Assembly: GCA_901538445.1 (NCBI GenBank)
Contig: LR594586.1
Coordinates: 434,001-498,000, forward strand
Direction: 5' to 3'
From: Gemmataceae bacterium
Lineage (GTDB): Bacteria; Planctomycetota; Planctomycetia; Gemmatales; Gemmataceae
DNA length: 64,000 nt
In this document: in pieces, positions 40,667-50,089 of the stretch
Layout: every line of letters begins with the position of its first letter
Numbering within the stretch: position 1 is the stretch's first letter
Position numbers and translations under genes: made by a program
Notes under the pieces: model-generated
Told to the model about the DNA's origin: nothing
The model's database searches: none
The model's input: the letters and a program-made list of their open reading frames with translations, nothing else

Positions 40667-42220
40667 GTGAACGACCCATTCTTCACCCAGTTCGCCGAGG
40701 CGTGTGGGGCCACAGGCCCGCTCGACCTGCGGGTCGATCTGGCCGATGGCGGGACACTCGCCGAGGGCAGCATCCCGATGCCGTTCGTGCTCGTCGGCCG
40801 GGACGACGGGTGCGACGTGACGCTCGCGGAACCGGAGATCAACCCCCGGCACGCGTGGCTCCAGGTGATCGCCGGCCGGGTGTTCGCCGTGGACCTCGGG
40901 AGCCGCACCGGGCTCGGCTGGCCCGGCGGGGCCACCGGGTCCGGCTGGATGGACGAGAACACGCCGGTGAAGGTCGGCCCGTTCCAGCTCCGCCTGCGCT
41001 CCCCGGTGTCCGGTCGGCCCCCCTTCCCCCCGGGCTACAACCCGCTCTACTCCGACTCGGCCGGGGTCCGGAACCGGCCCCGGGTCGCGCTCGAGTTCCG
41101 CAACGGCAAGCGCGTCAAGGACCGCTGGGCAGTCAACCGGTACATCACGCTCATCGGCCGCGCCCCGGAGTGCAAGATCCATCTGACGTCCGACGACATA
41201 GCGACGTACCACTGCGGCCTCGTCCTCACGACGACGGGCCTGTGGGTGGTGGACCTCTCGGGCCGCGGGGTCGTGGTCAACGGCGAGCGGATGCGGCTGT
41301 CCCCGCTCGGGCACGCGGCCGAGCTGTGGGTCGGCCGGTTCCTGATCGGGGTCCAGGCACCGGGGAACCCGCACCTGCCCAACCCCGGCCGCTCCGGGGT
41401 GCTCTCGGGCACGACGTCGAGGTCCGGGTTGTCCCTGAGTTCGACCGACGGGCAGGGGTCGAGCCGCGGCACACCCGTGGTGCGGAAGGGGAACCCCGCC
41501 GACGACGAGGTCGCCCTCGGGGCGGCCCCGGCGGTGGATTCGAGCGGCGGGTTCTCCAGCTCGCAGGTCGGGGAATCGTTCCGGATGCGGGTCTCCACGG
41601 TCGGCACCAGCGGGCCGGTGTCGCAGCAGATCCAGGTGACCAACAGCGGGGCGGTCCCGCAGCTCAAGAACGCGCCCGCGCGCCCGACCCCCCGGGCCAC
41701 GCCCATTGTGGACCCGAACCTCGACCTCTTTAGCAGCTTGACGCCGGGGTCCGGGGTGCGTGCCGTTCCCGAGGCTCTGCTGTCCGGCGTCCCGACCGCC
41801 GAGGCGACCCCAGAGCAACTGGCCCGCCAGCTCGCGGACCTGCACTCGCTCATGCTCACCCAGGCCCAACAGTCGCTGGTGCTGATGGTCCAGCTCATCA
41901 GCGCACTGCAGCCGGCCCAGCTCCCCGCGATCCAGAAGGAACTCGCGCGCGTGAACCACCTCAACGCCGAACTGGTTCACCTTCAGACCGAGGTGACCCG
42001 GCGGGCGGCCGAGGTGCCCGCGCTGGCGGCGGCCGGGGCCGGTTCGGGCGACGTGATCCCGATGGCGATCCCGGTGGCCACAGCGGACCAGCCGGCGGGC
42101 GACACGAGCCCGACGTCGCCCACCGCTCTCCAGGACTGGGTGGTCCAGCGCATGAACGCGCTCCAGCGGGAGCGGTCGATCCGCTGGAGCGCGTTTATCG
42201 GTGCCGTGCGTGCGAAGTGA
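40667..42220 (+). CDS. Protein with two FHA domains
   Basis: 517 residues from a GTG. FHA domain 1 is at about 35-110 (VLVGRDDGCDVTLAEPEINPRHAWLQV), FHA domain 2 at about 150-225 (LIGRAPECKIHLTSDDIATYHCGLVL ... VNGERM). A long low-complexity Ser/Gly/Pro region follows, then a C-terminal helical domain (380-450) that is probably coiled coil. FHA domains bind phosphothreonine, so this protein is likely a reader of the many Ser/Thr kinases of this organism. Confidence 0.85.
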   Translation: MNDPFFTQFAEACGATGPLDLRVDLADGGTLAEGSIPMPFVLVGRDDGCDVTLAEPEINPRHAWLQVIAGRVFAVDLGSRTGLGWPGGATGSGWMDENTPVKVGPFQLRLRSPVSGRPPFPPGYNPLYSDSAGVRNRPRVALEFRNGKRVKDRWAVNRYITLIGRAPECKIHLTSDDIATYHCGLVLTTTGLWVVDLSGRGVVVNGERMRLSPLGHAAELWVGRFLIGVQAPGNPHLPNPGRSGVLSGTTSRSGLSLSSTDGQGSSRGTPVVRKGNPADDEVALGAAPAVDSSGGFSSSQVGESFRMRVSTVGTSGPVSQQIQVTNSGAVPQLKNAPARPTPRATPIVDPNLDLFSSLTPGSGVRAVPEALLSGVPTAEATPEQLARQLADLHSLMLTQAQQSLVLMVQLISALQPAQLPAIQKELARVNHLNAELVHLQTEVTRRAAEVPALAAAGAGSGDVIPMAIPVATADQPAGDTSPTSPTALQDWVVQRMNALQRERSIRWSAFIGAVRAK

Positions 42221-42232
42221 CCCCGCCGGGGC

Positions 42233-43171
42233 TCAATCCTTCCTCAGTGCCCGCTCCCAGGCCAACCCGGGCTTATCGACCCGGAACTGCACCACCCGCC
42301 GGTGCTCCACTTCGGTGACGTAAGCCGTTCGGCCGTCCGGCCCGCCAAAGCAAATGTTGCTCGGCTGCTTCCCGAGAACGTCGATCTCCTTGATCACCTG
42401 ACCATCGGGCGACAGCTTCACGACGGTCCCCTTGCCGTAGCGTGTGACGTACAAGTTCCCGTCCGCGTCGCACCGCATCCCGTCGAACCCGTGGTCGTCG
42501 AACTTCTTCACGAGCCGCTTCTCGCCGAGCGTGCCGTTGGCCCTGATCGGGAACGCCCAAACGTTCCGCTGCACGCTCTCGTTGACGTAGAGCGTCTTCC
42601 CGTCGGGGCTCACGTCGATTCCGTTGGTCGTTCCCATGTCGCCGATGAGCTTAGCGACCTTGCCGTCGGTGCCCACCTTCCACAACTGACCCGTCTCCTT
42701 CCCCCAGTTCGGGTCGCTCGCGTAAAGGGTGCCGTCGGGGCCGATCGCGAGGTCGTTCGGCTGGTTCATTTTTGCCTCGTGGGCGAACACCTCGATCTTC
42801 TTAGTCTTCGGGTCGATCCGGAGCACGTTGTGCCCGGTGTAATCGGCGACGTACATCAGTCCCATCTTGTCGAAGACGATGCCGTTGCCGACGCTCTTGC
42901 CGGGGAGGTTGATGAACACTTCGACCTTTCCGTCGGGCGTCACCCTGGCGATGTCGCCGTTCTTCTCAGGGCCGTCGTCGTTCTTCTTGTAATTCACGAC
43001 GTACACGTTCCCCACCGCGTCGCACGCCGGCCCCTCGATCCCCGGCGTGAAGCTGTTCTTCTCCGTCAGCGGCTGCGCAACGAACAGCTCATCCTTCGGC
43101 AGCTGCCCAGCCGCGAGCGGAAGCACCAGTGCCGAGAGGACGGCGGTCGCGGCCCAAACGCGGAGTGTCAT
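42233..43171 (-). CDS. Exported SMP-30/gluconolactonase-like beta-propeller
   Basis: 312 residues from ATG 43171 with a signal peptide (MTLRVWAATAVLSALVLPLAAG). Repeated blades contain 'NGIVFDKMGLMYVADYTGHNVLRID', 'PNDLAIGPDGTLYASDPNWG' and 'TNGIDVSPDGKTLYVNES', the six-bladed SMP-30 pattern with likely metal-binding Glu/Asn/Asp. It would act in the periplasm or outside. The substrate cannot be told. It converges with the FHA gene 12 bp away. Confidence 0.85.
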   Translation of the reverse strand: MTLRVWAATAVLSALVLPLAAGQLPKDELFVAQPLTEKNSFTPGIEGPACDAVGNVYVVNYKKNDDGPEKNGDIARVTPDGKVEVFINLPGKSVGNGIVFDKMGLMYVADYTGHNVLRIDPKTKKIEVFAHEAKMNQPNDLAIGPDGTLYASDPNWGKETGQLWKVGTDGKVAKLIGDMGTTNGIDVSPDGKTLYVNESVQRNVWAFPIRANGTLGEKRLVKKFDDHGFDGMRCDADGNLYVTRYGKGTVVKLSPDGQVIKEIDVLGKQPSNICFGGPDGRTAYVTEVEHRRVVQFRVDKPGLAWERALRKD

Positions 43172-43313
43172 GGTGGGAGACCTTGAACGCGGTGTGAGCC
43201 GAGTGCTCCAATTCTCGCGACCCGGTTCGTCGCACGCAACCCGTGGCAACGGAAACGGGCGGCGGGAGTGCCCCCGTCGCCCGTGCGCTGCCGCGTTACT
43301 GGTCCGGCGTGAG

Positions 43314-43799
43314 TTACCGACCGATCCGACGGCCGCCAAAGTACACGCCCGAGGTGCCGATGTTCAGCCCATTTGGAGTGGAACTGTAGATGTTGTTGTA
43401 GCCCGTGTAGGGTGCGCCGTAGGGCGTGGTGTAATTATTGTTGTTCAACGCCCCACCACTGTAGAAGCCGCCGTTGTAGTAGCCCCCGTTGTAATAGCTA
43501 TTGCTGTTGTAGTACCCCTGCGACGGGGAGTAGTAACTCGACTGAGTCACCCCGTTCGACCCAAGCACCACACCGTTCGAACCGAGTACCACCCCGTTCG
43601 ACGTGACCACGCCCGGAGACGTAGTCGGATATGAGTAGTAGGAAGTACTCGGGTACGAGTAGGTCGGACTCGGGTAGGTGGAATACGAGGTACTGGGATA
43701 ATACACCGCACCACGGCGGTACTGGGCGTCGGCCCGGCCGGAGAAGGCGAACGTACTGACGGTAACAGCGGCCGCGATGGCGAGTGCCTTGATGGTCAT
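43314..43799 (-). CDS. Secreted Tyr/Ser/Asn-rich low-complexity protein
   Basis: 161 residues from ATG 43799 (an Shine-Dalgarno GGAGGAG lies upstream). Signal peptide to about residue 26 (TFAFSGRADAQ). The mature part is low complexity: Tyr-Pro-Ser units (YPSTSYSTYPSPTYSYPSTSYYSYP), a repeated GVVLGSNG motif (twice plus a partial), and Tyr-Asn-Gly units. Such sequences are often extracellular matrix or surface proteins. No domain is recognised. Confidence 0.7.
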   Translation of the reverse strand: MTIKALAIAAAVTVSTFAFSGRADAQYRRGAVYYPSTSYSTYPSPTYSYPSTSYYSYPTTSPGVVTSNGVVLGSNGVVLGSNGVTQSSYYSPSQGYYNSNSYYNGGYYNGGFYSGGALNNNNYTTPYGAPYTGYNNIYSSTPNGLNIGTSGVYFGGRRIGR

Positions 43800-43909
43800 T
43801 TCTGCTCCTCCACTCTGCAATTCTTCGTAGTTGACCCGCTGATCCGCAGCGAGTCTTGTCACGGGAGGAGAGGGTTGCACGGGCCGTACCAACGGGGCCG
43901 GTCGGGGGG

Positions 43910-46147
43910 CTACTTTTCACACTGGGGCGCGAGTTGGGCCGCGAAACGCAGCGCGATGCTCCGAAGTTTCTCGCGGGCCTCGGGCGGCACTTGGCCTGCC
44001 GCGGCCGCCACGCACAGCGATTCCATGAAGTGCGCGATGCCCTGCCAGACTGCCGCGGGAGCCGTGGTGGCGTCGGGAAAAGTGGTCGCTGGGACAAATG
44101 CCGGGCTACCGGCCTCGGTCCTCGGGGCACCGGCCCCCGGCCCCGCATCGGCCCCGTCCACCAGTTCCCGCATCGTGTCAAGGAACCCCGACGTGTTCAC
44201 CGCCCCGAACGGGATCTCGTCCGCATCGCCCTCGAACACGCCCGCAAAGAGTCCCTGTTTGCTTTCCAGCGTCCGCAGCACCTTTTCCTCGATGGTGCCG
44301 CGGGTCACGAAGTTCACCACCCGGACCGGGCGGCTCTGGCCCATGCGGTGGACGCGGGCGATCCGCTGTTCGAGCACCGCCGGGTTCCAGGGCAGCTCCA
44401 GGTTCACCACCGTGTCGGCCACCTGGAGGTTGAGACCCGTGCCACCGGCGTCGGTGCTCAGGAACACGGCGCAGGCCGGGTCGGTCTTGAACCGCTCCAG
44501 CACCTCCTTGCGCTCCTTCCCCGGGAGCCCGCCGTGCAGCACGGCGTAGCCCACTCCAAGTTTGTCCAGCACTTTGGCCGCTTCGAGGATCATCGTCTCC
44601 CACTGGGAGAACACGACGACCTTGTGGGCCGCCTCACCGGGGCCGCCGGAGAGCAGTTCCGGGAGCAACTCTTCGACCTCGTCGAGCTTCGGCGACACCC
44701 GGTTCTGGCGGTCGAACAGGAACAGGCTGTCGCAGATCGTCCGCATGTTCACGACCGACGCGAGCACCCGCTTGCGGTCGAGGTCGGTCAGGTAGTTCTT
44801 CTGAAGGAGCCGGGCGAGGGTGACCCTTTGCTCCTCGTAAGGGCCGCGCTGCTCGGCCGCGAGCTCGACGTACACGGTGCTGTCGGTCCGGGGCGGGAGC
44901 TGCGTCAGCACCTCCCCGCGGGTCCGCCGCAGGAAGATCGGCCCGAGCCGCTCGCGGATCGTGTCAAGGTTGCGGTACCCCTTCAGGTTGCCGGCCTCGT
45001 CGAGCACCCGGTGGTCGTGGAGGAACTGGAACGCGGGACCGAACCGCCGCTCGTCCACGAACTGCACGATGCTGTACAGCTCCTCCAGTTTGTTCTCCAG
45101 CGGCGTGCCCGTGAGCACGATCGCGTACCGGCTCCGGAGCTTCTTCACTTCCTTGCTCGTCTTCGACTCCCAGTTCTTGATCCGCTGGGCCTCGTCGAGC
45201 ACCACGACGTCGGGCCGCCAGGCGTTGATGGCCCCGCGGTCGCGGACCACCTGCTCGTAGTTCACGAGGCGGAAGAACGTCGGCAGCTCGTACAGGTCGC
45301 GGCGGTCGTCGGGGCCTCCGTCGATCACCTGCACGGGGCGGCCGGTGAACTTGCGGATCTCGCCCTCCCACTGGTACTTCACCGACGCCGGCGCGACGAC
45401 GAGCACCTTCTGGACGCCCCGCTCCCGGGCCAGCAACTCGATCGCGGCGAGCGTCTGCACGGTCTTCCCCAGACCCATGTCGTCGCCGAGGATGCTGCGG
45501 CCCCGGCAGGCGAGGAAGAGAGCGCCGCGCATCTGGTAGTCGTAGAGCGGGACCGTGAGGAGCTTCATGTCGAGCGTGCCGGCGTCGAGTTGGGCGAGCC
45601 ACTCGCGTTCGCGGGCGAGCATTTCCGTGCGCTCGATCTCGACGCTAACGAACTCCAGCGCGTCCGAGAAGAACGTGACCGCCTCCGGGAGCCGCTCGAC
45701 GTCGTCGGCCAGCTCCGCGTACCGCCCCTTCCCCGACCACATCCCGTGCTCGTCGAAGTACGCCGCGGCCAGCCGGCCGAGCTTGTCGGAGTGCCGAGGC
45801 GGAAGGTGAATGCCGAGGGTCAGTTGCTCGCCGTAATGGAGGTAGATCTCGGGCCGGGTGACCGCGGCCTTCTTCTTCTGGAGGTGCGCCGGCAGATCGT
45901 CCTTGAGCTGGTCGAGGACCGCCTCGACGTGCTTGCAGGTTCCAAGGGTGTTGGCCTTGAAGTCGGGGCAGGTGCAGGCGTTGTCGCCGACCTCGAACCC
46001 GCGAACGGTGACCGTGTACTGCCCGCCCGAGTCCGGGTTCGTTACCCGGTAGTCGGAGAACACTCGGTTCTTGCCGAGGTTCTCGATCTGGAACTTCGCG
46101 GCCCTCGCCCGCTGGCGGCGGATGTCGATCTGTTCCTCGCGGAGCAT
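43910..46147 (-). CDS. SWI2/SNF2-family ATPase with SWIM zinc finger
   Basis: 745 residues. A SWIM motif near residue 60 (CTCPDFKANTLGTCKH) is followed by the SNF2 helicase core: Walker A in GDDMGLGKT, DEAQ box in 'VVVLDEAQRIKNWESK', motif III 'VLTGTPLENK', and the C-terminal half with 'VFSQWETMI', 'FLSTDAGGTGLNLQVADTVVN' and 'RIARVHRMGQ'. It moves along double-stranded DNA to displace proteins, and is probably part of repair or transcription recycling (RapA/HepA-like). The last about 90 residues are a separate helical tail. Confidence 0.92.
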   Translation of the reverse strand: MLREEQIDIRRQRARAAKFQIENLGKNRVFSDYRVTNPDSGGQYTVTVRGFEVGDNACTCPDFKANTLGTCKHVEAVLDQLKDDLPAHLQKKKAAVTRPEIYLHYGEQLTLGIHLPPRHSDKLGRLAAAYFDEHGMWSGKGRYAELADDVERLPEAVTFFSDALEFVSVEIERTEMLAREREWLAQLDAGTLDMKLLTVPLYDYQMRGALFLACRGRSILGDDMGLGKTVQTLAAIELLARERGVQKVLVVAPASVKYQWEGEIRKFTGRPVQVIDGGPDDRRDLYELPTFFRLVNYEQVVRDRGAINAWRPDVVVLDEAQRIKNWESKTSKEVKKLRSRYAIVLTGTPLENKLEELYSIVQFVDERRFGPAFQFLHDHRVLDEAGNLKGYRNLDTIRERLGPIFLRRTRGEVLTQLPPRTDSTVYVELAAEQRGPYEEQRVTLARLLQKNYLTDLDRKRVLASVVNMRTICDSLFLFDRQNRVSPKLDEVEELLPELLSGGPGEAAHKVVVFSQWETMILEAAKVLDKLGVGYAVLHGGLPGKERKEVLERFKTDPACAVFLSTDAGGTGLNLQVADTVVNLELPWNPAVLEQRIARVHRMGQSRPVRVVNFVTRGTIEEKVLRTLESKQGLFAGVFEGDADEIPFGAVNTSGFLDTMRELVDGADAGPGAGAPRTEAGSPAFVPATTFPDATTAPAAVWQGIAHFMESLCVAAAAGQVPPEAREKLRSIALRFAAQLAPQCEK

Positions 46148-46389
46148 CCTGTGTTCCCCGTGGGTGTGGCGACACTCAGCATCATACGCCCATGAGGAAT
46201 GCTGCGGACGGTCGCCGGGTCCGGATACCGGGCCCGCCCGTACCGCTCACCGCCGCATTGCTTGTGACGGACGGTCACATTCTTCCTGGGCTGTGTTCTG
46301 CGGGTCGGCACGCACTGTGCATCCGCCATGTTGGGGCGGGTTCAGGCGAAGCCGCACGAAACGAACTGTCAAATCACGGGAGTTTTCCC

Positions 46390-47337
46390 ATGCCTACGCG
46401 AAAGAAGCACCACGCCGTCGTCGGCGTCTTCGAGACCAGCGCCCGTGCCGAGCAGGCCATTGCCGATCTGAAGGCGGCCGGGTTCGATGAGGGCAAGATC
46501 GGGATGGTGTACCGGGACGCCGAGGGCAACACGGTGAAGACCGGGGCGGCCGACGAGACCTACGCCGACGAAGGGGCCGTCGCGGGTGCCGTGGCCGGAG
46601 CCGCGAGCGGCGCTGCGATCGGGGCCGGGATCCTGGCCGGCGTCATCCCCGTGGTCGGTCCGGTCCTCGCCCTGGGCACGCTCGGCACGATCCTGGTGAA
46701 CGCCGCCGGTGGCGCGGCGATCGCGGGTGTCGCCGGGGCACTGATCGGCTGGGGCATCCCGGAAGAGGACGCCAGCTTCTACGAGGAAGAGGTCAAGGCG
46801 GGCCGCTACCTCGTCACCGTCGATGCGAACGGTCAGGAGGCGGAGGCACGCTCCATCCTGCACCAGCGTGGCGGGTTCGATCGCGGCGGCTGGTCGGCCG
46901 TGCGGGCCGACCGCGCAAACACTCTCTCCGAGGGTGGGTTCCGCGACGAAACCGGTCGCGTGATCCAACTCCACGAAGAACACCTCCGCGCCAACAAGGA
47001 GAAGGTGAACGTCGGCGAGGTCAAGGTCCGCAAGGAAGTTCACACCGAGCACCAGCGAATCGACGTGCCCGTCGAGCGGGAAGAGGTGGTGATCGAGCGC
47101 CGCCCGGCCCACGGCCGTGGCACCGGTTCGATCAAGTCCGAGGAGATCCGCATCCCGGTGAAGGAGGAGCGGGTCCACGTCTCCAAGGAACAGGTCGTCA
47201 AGGAAGAGGTGAGCGTCGGGAAGCGGAAGGTGCGCGACACCAAGACGGTCGAGGGCGACGTGCAGAAGGAAGAGGTCGTCGTCGAGAACGCGGGCACCGC
47301 CAAGGTCCAGCACACCACTAAAAGCGGGCGGAAGTAG
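46390..47337 (+). CDS. YsnF/AvaK-type stress protein (DUF2382) with general stress domain
   Basis: 315 residues from ATG 46390. N-terminal 'HHAVVGVFETSARAEQAIADLKAAGF' is the general stress protein 17M-like domain; a Gly/Ala-rich hydrophobic segment (about 58-120) may insert in membranes; the C-terminal part has the paired 'VRKEVHTEHQRIDVPVEREEVVIERRP' / 'RIPVKEERVHVSKEQVVKEEVSVGKRKV' repeats of DUF2382. Usually induced by osmotic or desiccation stress. A strong terminator follows. Confidence 0.9.
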   Translation: MPTRKKHHAVVGVFETSARAEQAIADLKAAGFDEGKIGMVYRDAEGNTVKTGAADETYADEGAVAGAVAGAASGAAIGAGILAGVIPVVGPVLALGTLGTILVNAAGGAAIAGVAGALIGWGIPEEDASFYEEEVKAGRYLVTVDANGQEAEARSILHQRGGFDRGGWSAVRADRANTLSEGGFRDETGRVIQLHEEHLRANKEKVNVGEVKVRKEVHTEHQRIDVPVEREEVVIERRPAHGRGTGSIKSEEIRIPVKEERVHVSKEQVVKEEVSVGKRKVRDTKTVEGDVQKEEVVVENAGTAKVQHTTKSGRK

Positions 47338-47363
47338 TCGGTCGTCGTCAAGTCGTCAATCGG

Positions 47364-47395
47364 AGAGCCCCGCCGGGACCACCCGGCGGGGCTCT
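47364..47395 (+). terminator. Intrinsic-type terminator after the YsnF gene
   Basis: A 14-bp perfect stem (47364-47377 with 47382-47395) with a 4-nt loop lies 27 bp past the stop codon. The T-tract is short. Confidence 0.7.
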
Positions 47396-47569
47396 TGCAT
47401 TACCGACCAACACCCAGGGCAATTCCGGGTCAGTATCGGGCAACGGGTGGGGCACCAGCGCAGCACGTGCGGCCCACGAGTCAGGCACGCGGGGCGGGTG
47501 CGGTTGACGGAACTCCCCCGGATGAGGATGATTAGGGGTAGCTCCCGAGGCTCGTTCAACGACCCGCCG

Positions 47570-48916
47570 ATGCTCATCACCCTCACCGTAACAAGTGGCC
47601 CCCTCAACGGTCGAACGTTCACGTTCGAGCGCCACGACGTGTTCCTCGTCGGGCGGTCGCCGAACGCGCACGCACGGTTCCCCGAGGACGACCCGTTCTT
47701 CTCGCGGGTCCACTTCCTCGTCGAGGTCAACCCTCCGCGGTGCCGGCTCACCGACATGGGGAGCCGGAACGGGACCTACGTCAACGGCAAGAAGGTCGAC
47801 GTCGTGGACCTCGACGACGGCGACGAGATCCGCGCGGGGCACACCCGGATCACGGTGCGGGTCGCGTACACCGCCGCGCCCGTTCCGGTGGACAGTGGCG
47901 ACGTGGGCGAGACCCAGGCCGACATCGGGCTGCCGGACGAACTCCCGGTCATCCCGGCCCGTCCCGCCGCTCCTGCCGCGTTTGAGGACGACGACCACGA
48001 CGACTCGCAGGACACCGAGAAGACCCGCGGCCCGGGGTGGAGCGAGAAGACGACGGTCGCGGCTCGGCTCCCGAGCGGCGAGGACATCCCGGGCATCCGC
48101 GGGTACGAGTTCGTCCGCGAGATCGGCCACGGCAGCATGGGGATCGTGTACCTCGCCAAGCGGGAGAAGGACGGGATGGAGGTCGCCATCAAGACTATCC
48201 ACCCGGCCCAGGCGAGCAACCCCAAGGTCACGGCCCAGTTCCTGGCCGAGGCCGAGACGCTCGGCCGGTTTAACCACCCGAACATCGTTCGGTTCTACGA
48301 GACCGGCGAGTGCGGCGGGGTGCTGTACTTCGTCATGGAGCACGTGGACGGGACCGACGTCGCACAGGTGCTCAAGGAGCGGCCGCGGGTCGAGCAGCGG
48401 ACCGCCATCCGGCTCGCGATCCAGGTGCTCGACGCGCTGGCCCACGCGCACGCCCGCGGCCTGGTCCACCGCGACATCAAGCCCGCGAACATTCTGCTGG
48501 CCGAGTTGCCCGACGGGAAGCGGCAGGTGAAGCTCGCGGACTTCGGCCTCGCCCGCGTGTACCGCGCCAGCCAGATCAGCGGGCTCACGCACATGGGCGA
48601 CCTCGGCGGCACACCCGCGTACATGCCGCCCGAGCAGATCACCAACTACCGCGACGTGATGCCCCCGGCCGACCAGTACAGCACCGCCGCGATGCTGTAC
48701 CACATGCTCACCGGCGCGTGGGTGTTCGACCTCCCGCCGATGCCCGCGGGGCTGCTCACCATCCTGAACAAGGACCCGGTGCCGTTCAGTCAACGGCGGC
48801 CGGACCTGCCCGGCGAGTTGGGCGCGGTCATCCACCGGGCGCTCGCGAAGAAGCCCGCCGACCGCTGGCCCGACGTGGTCGCGTTCCGCCAGGCGCTCGT
48901 CCCGTTCGGTCGCTGA
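47570..48916 (+). CDS. Ser/Thr kinase with N-terminal FHA domain
   Basis: 448 residues from the ATG at 47570 (earlier starts in frame lack a domain). FHA about 5-95 (FLVGRSPNAHARFPEDDPFFSRVHFLVEV ... SRNGTYVNG), an acidic linker, then the kinase about 165-440: GHGSMGIVY, VAIKTI, HRDIKPANILL, DFGLARV and GTPAYMPPEQ. The FHA probably binds autophosphorylated or partner kinases. No membrane segment was seen, so it is cytoplasmic. It lies in tandem with the NHL-repeat gene. Confidence 0.92.
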   Translation: MLITLTVTSGPLNGRTFTFERHDVFLVGRSPNAHARFPEDDPFFSRVHFLVEVNPPRCRLTDMGSRNGTYVNGKKVDVVDLDDGDEIRAGHTRITVRVAYTAAPVPVDSGDVGETQADIGLPDELPVIPARPAAPAAFEDDDHDDSQDTEKTRGPGWSEKTTVAARLPSGEDIPGIRGYEFVREIGHGSMGIVYLAKREKDGMEVAIKTIHPAQASNPKVTAQFLAEAETLGRFNHPNIVRFYETGECGGVLYFVMEHVDGTDVAQVLKERPRVEQRTAIRLAIQVLDALAHAHARGLVHRDIKPANILLAELPDGKRQVKLADFGLARVYRASQISGLTHMGDLGGTPAYMPPEQITNYRDVMPPADQYSTAAMLYHMLTGAWVFDLPPMPAGLLTILNKDPVPFSQRRPDLPGELGAVIHRALAKKPADRWPDVVAFRQALVPFGR

Positions 48917-49009
48917 CGCGCGCCGAGACCTTTGCGTCGGCCGGCCCGCTCGCGTACACTCCTCTGCTGACCACTTCCCACCCACGCGCAGCTCAGCGGA
49001 GCCCTCTCA

Positions 49010-50083
49010 ATGAACCGTCGCGAGTTCCTCGCCACCGCCGCCGTCGCCACCAGCGGCCCGATCCTCCTCGGCACGACCCGCAAGGCCGACGAGCCGAACC
49101 CGGTGATCGGGACGGGCGATCACAAGTACCAGTGCGTCCACAACTGGGGCGAGTTGCCGAAGGACTACGCCTGGCAGACGACGCACAACGTCGCCCTCGA
49201 CTCGCAGGGCCACGTTTACATCACGCACCAGGGCGTCGGCAAGCAGATGGACACCGTGCTGGTGTTCGACCCGGCCGGGAAGTTCGTGCGGTCGTTCGGC
49301 AAGGAGTGGCACGGCGGCGGCCACGGAATCGAGATCCGCAAGGAGGGGAGCGACGAGTTCATCTACCTGTCGAACACGTGGACGCCCAAGATGAAGCTCG
49401 TGAAGACCACCCTCAAGGGCGAGGTGGTGTGGCAGGCGGGCGTGCCCGAGTGCAAGGAGTACGAGCCGAAGCCGGACCCGAAGGACTCCACCAAAACGCA
49501 ACCGGCGAAGTTCAATCCGACGAACATCTGCTGGCTGCCCGACGGCGGGTTCACCGTCGGCGACGGGTACGGGTCGAACTACATGCTGAACTACGACAAG
49601 GACGGCAAGCTCGTGAAGGTGTTCGGCGGCGGCGGCAACGCGCTCGGCAAGCTCTCAACCCCGCACGGCCAGTGGCTCGACGCCCGCGACAAGGACAAGC
49701 CGGTGCTCGTGGTGTGCGACCGGGCCAACGCTCGGCTCCAGTGGTTCGACCTCGACGGCAAGGCGCTCGCCGCCTCGACCCCAAAGGAACTCGTGCTGTT
49801 CCCGGCGCACGCCAAGACCCGCGGCGACGTGCTACTCGTGCCGGACCTGCACGCCCGCGTCAGCATCCTCGACCGGGCGAACAAGCCGGTCGTCCACCTC
49901 GGCGACGACGAGGTGTGGCGGAAGAAGGTGCTCGACGGGTTCAAGGTCCGGGGGCAGCCGAAGGAGTGGGTGGCCGGCAAGTTCGTCCACCCGCACGACG
50001 CGGCGTTCGACAAGGACGGCAACATCTTCGTGGTCGAGTGGGTCTCGACCGGCCGCGTGACGTTCCTCAAGAAGGTGGCGTGA
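49010..50083 (+). CDS. Tat-exported NHL/6-bladed beta-propeller protein
   Basis: 357 residues. The start 'MNRREFLATAAVATSGPILLG' is a twin-arginine signal. The body shows NHL-like blades ('HNVALDSQGHVYITHQGVGK', 'NICWLPDGGFTVGDGYGSNYMLNYDKDGKLVKVFGGGG', 'HDAAFDKDGNIFVVEWVSTGRVTFLKKV'). It would act outside the cytoplasm after folding, possibly as an enzyme of the peptidyl-glycine lyase-like or SMP-30-like group. Substrate unknown. Confidence 0.85.
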   Translation: MNRREFLATAAVATSGPILLGTTRKADEPNPVIGTGDHKYQCVHNWGELPKDYAWQTTHNVALDSQGHVYITHQGVGKQMDTVLVFDPAGKFVRSFGKEWHGGGHGIEIRKEGSDEFIYLSNTWTPKMKLVKTTLKGEVVWQAGVPECKEYEPKPDPKDSTKTQPAKFNPTNICWLPDGGFTVGDGYGSNYMLNYDKDGKLVKVFGGGGNALGKLSTPHGQWLDARDKDKPVLVVCDRANARLQWFDLDGKALAASTPKELVLFPAHAKTRGDVLLVPDLHARVSILDRANKPVVHLGDDEVWRKKVLDGFKVRGQPKEWVAGKFVHPHDAAFDKDGNIFVVEWVSTGRVTFLKKVA

Positions 50084-50089
50084 GGCGGG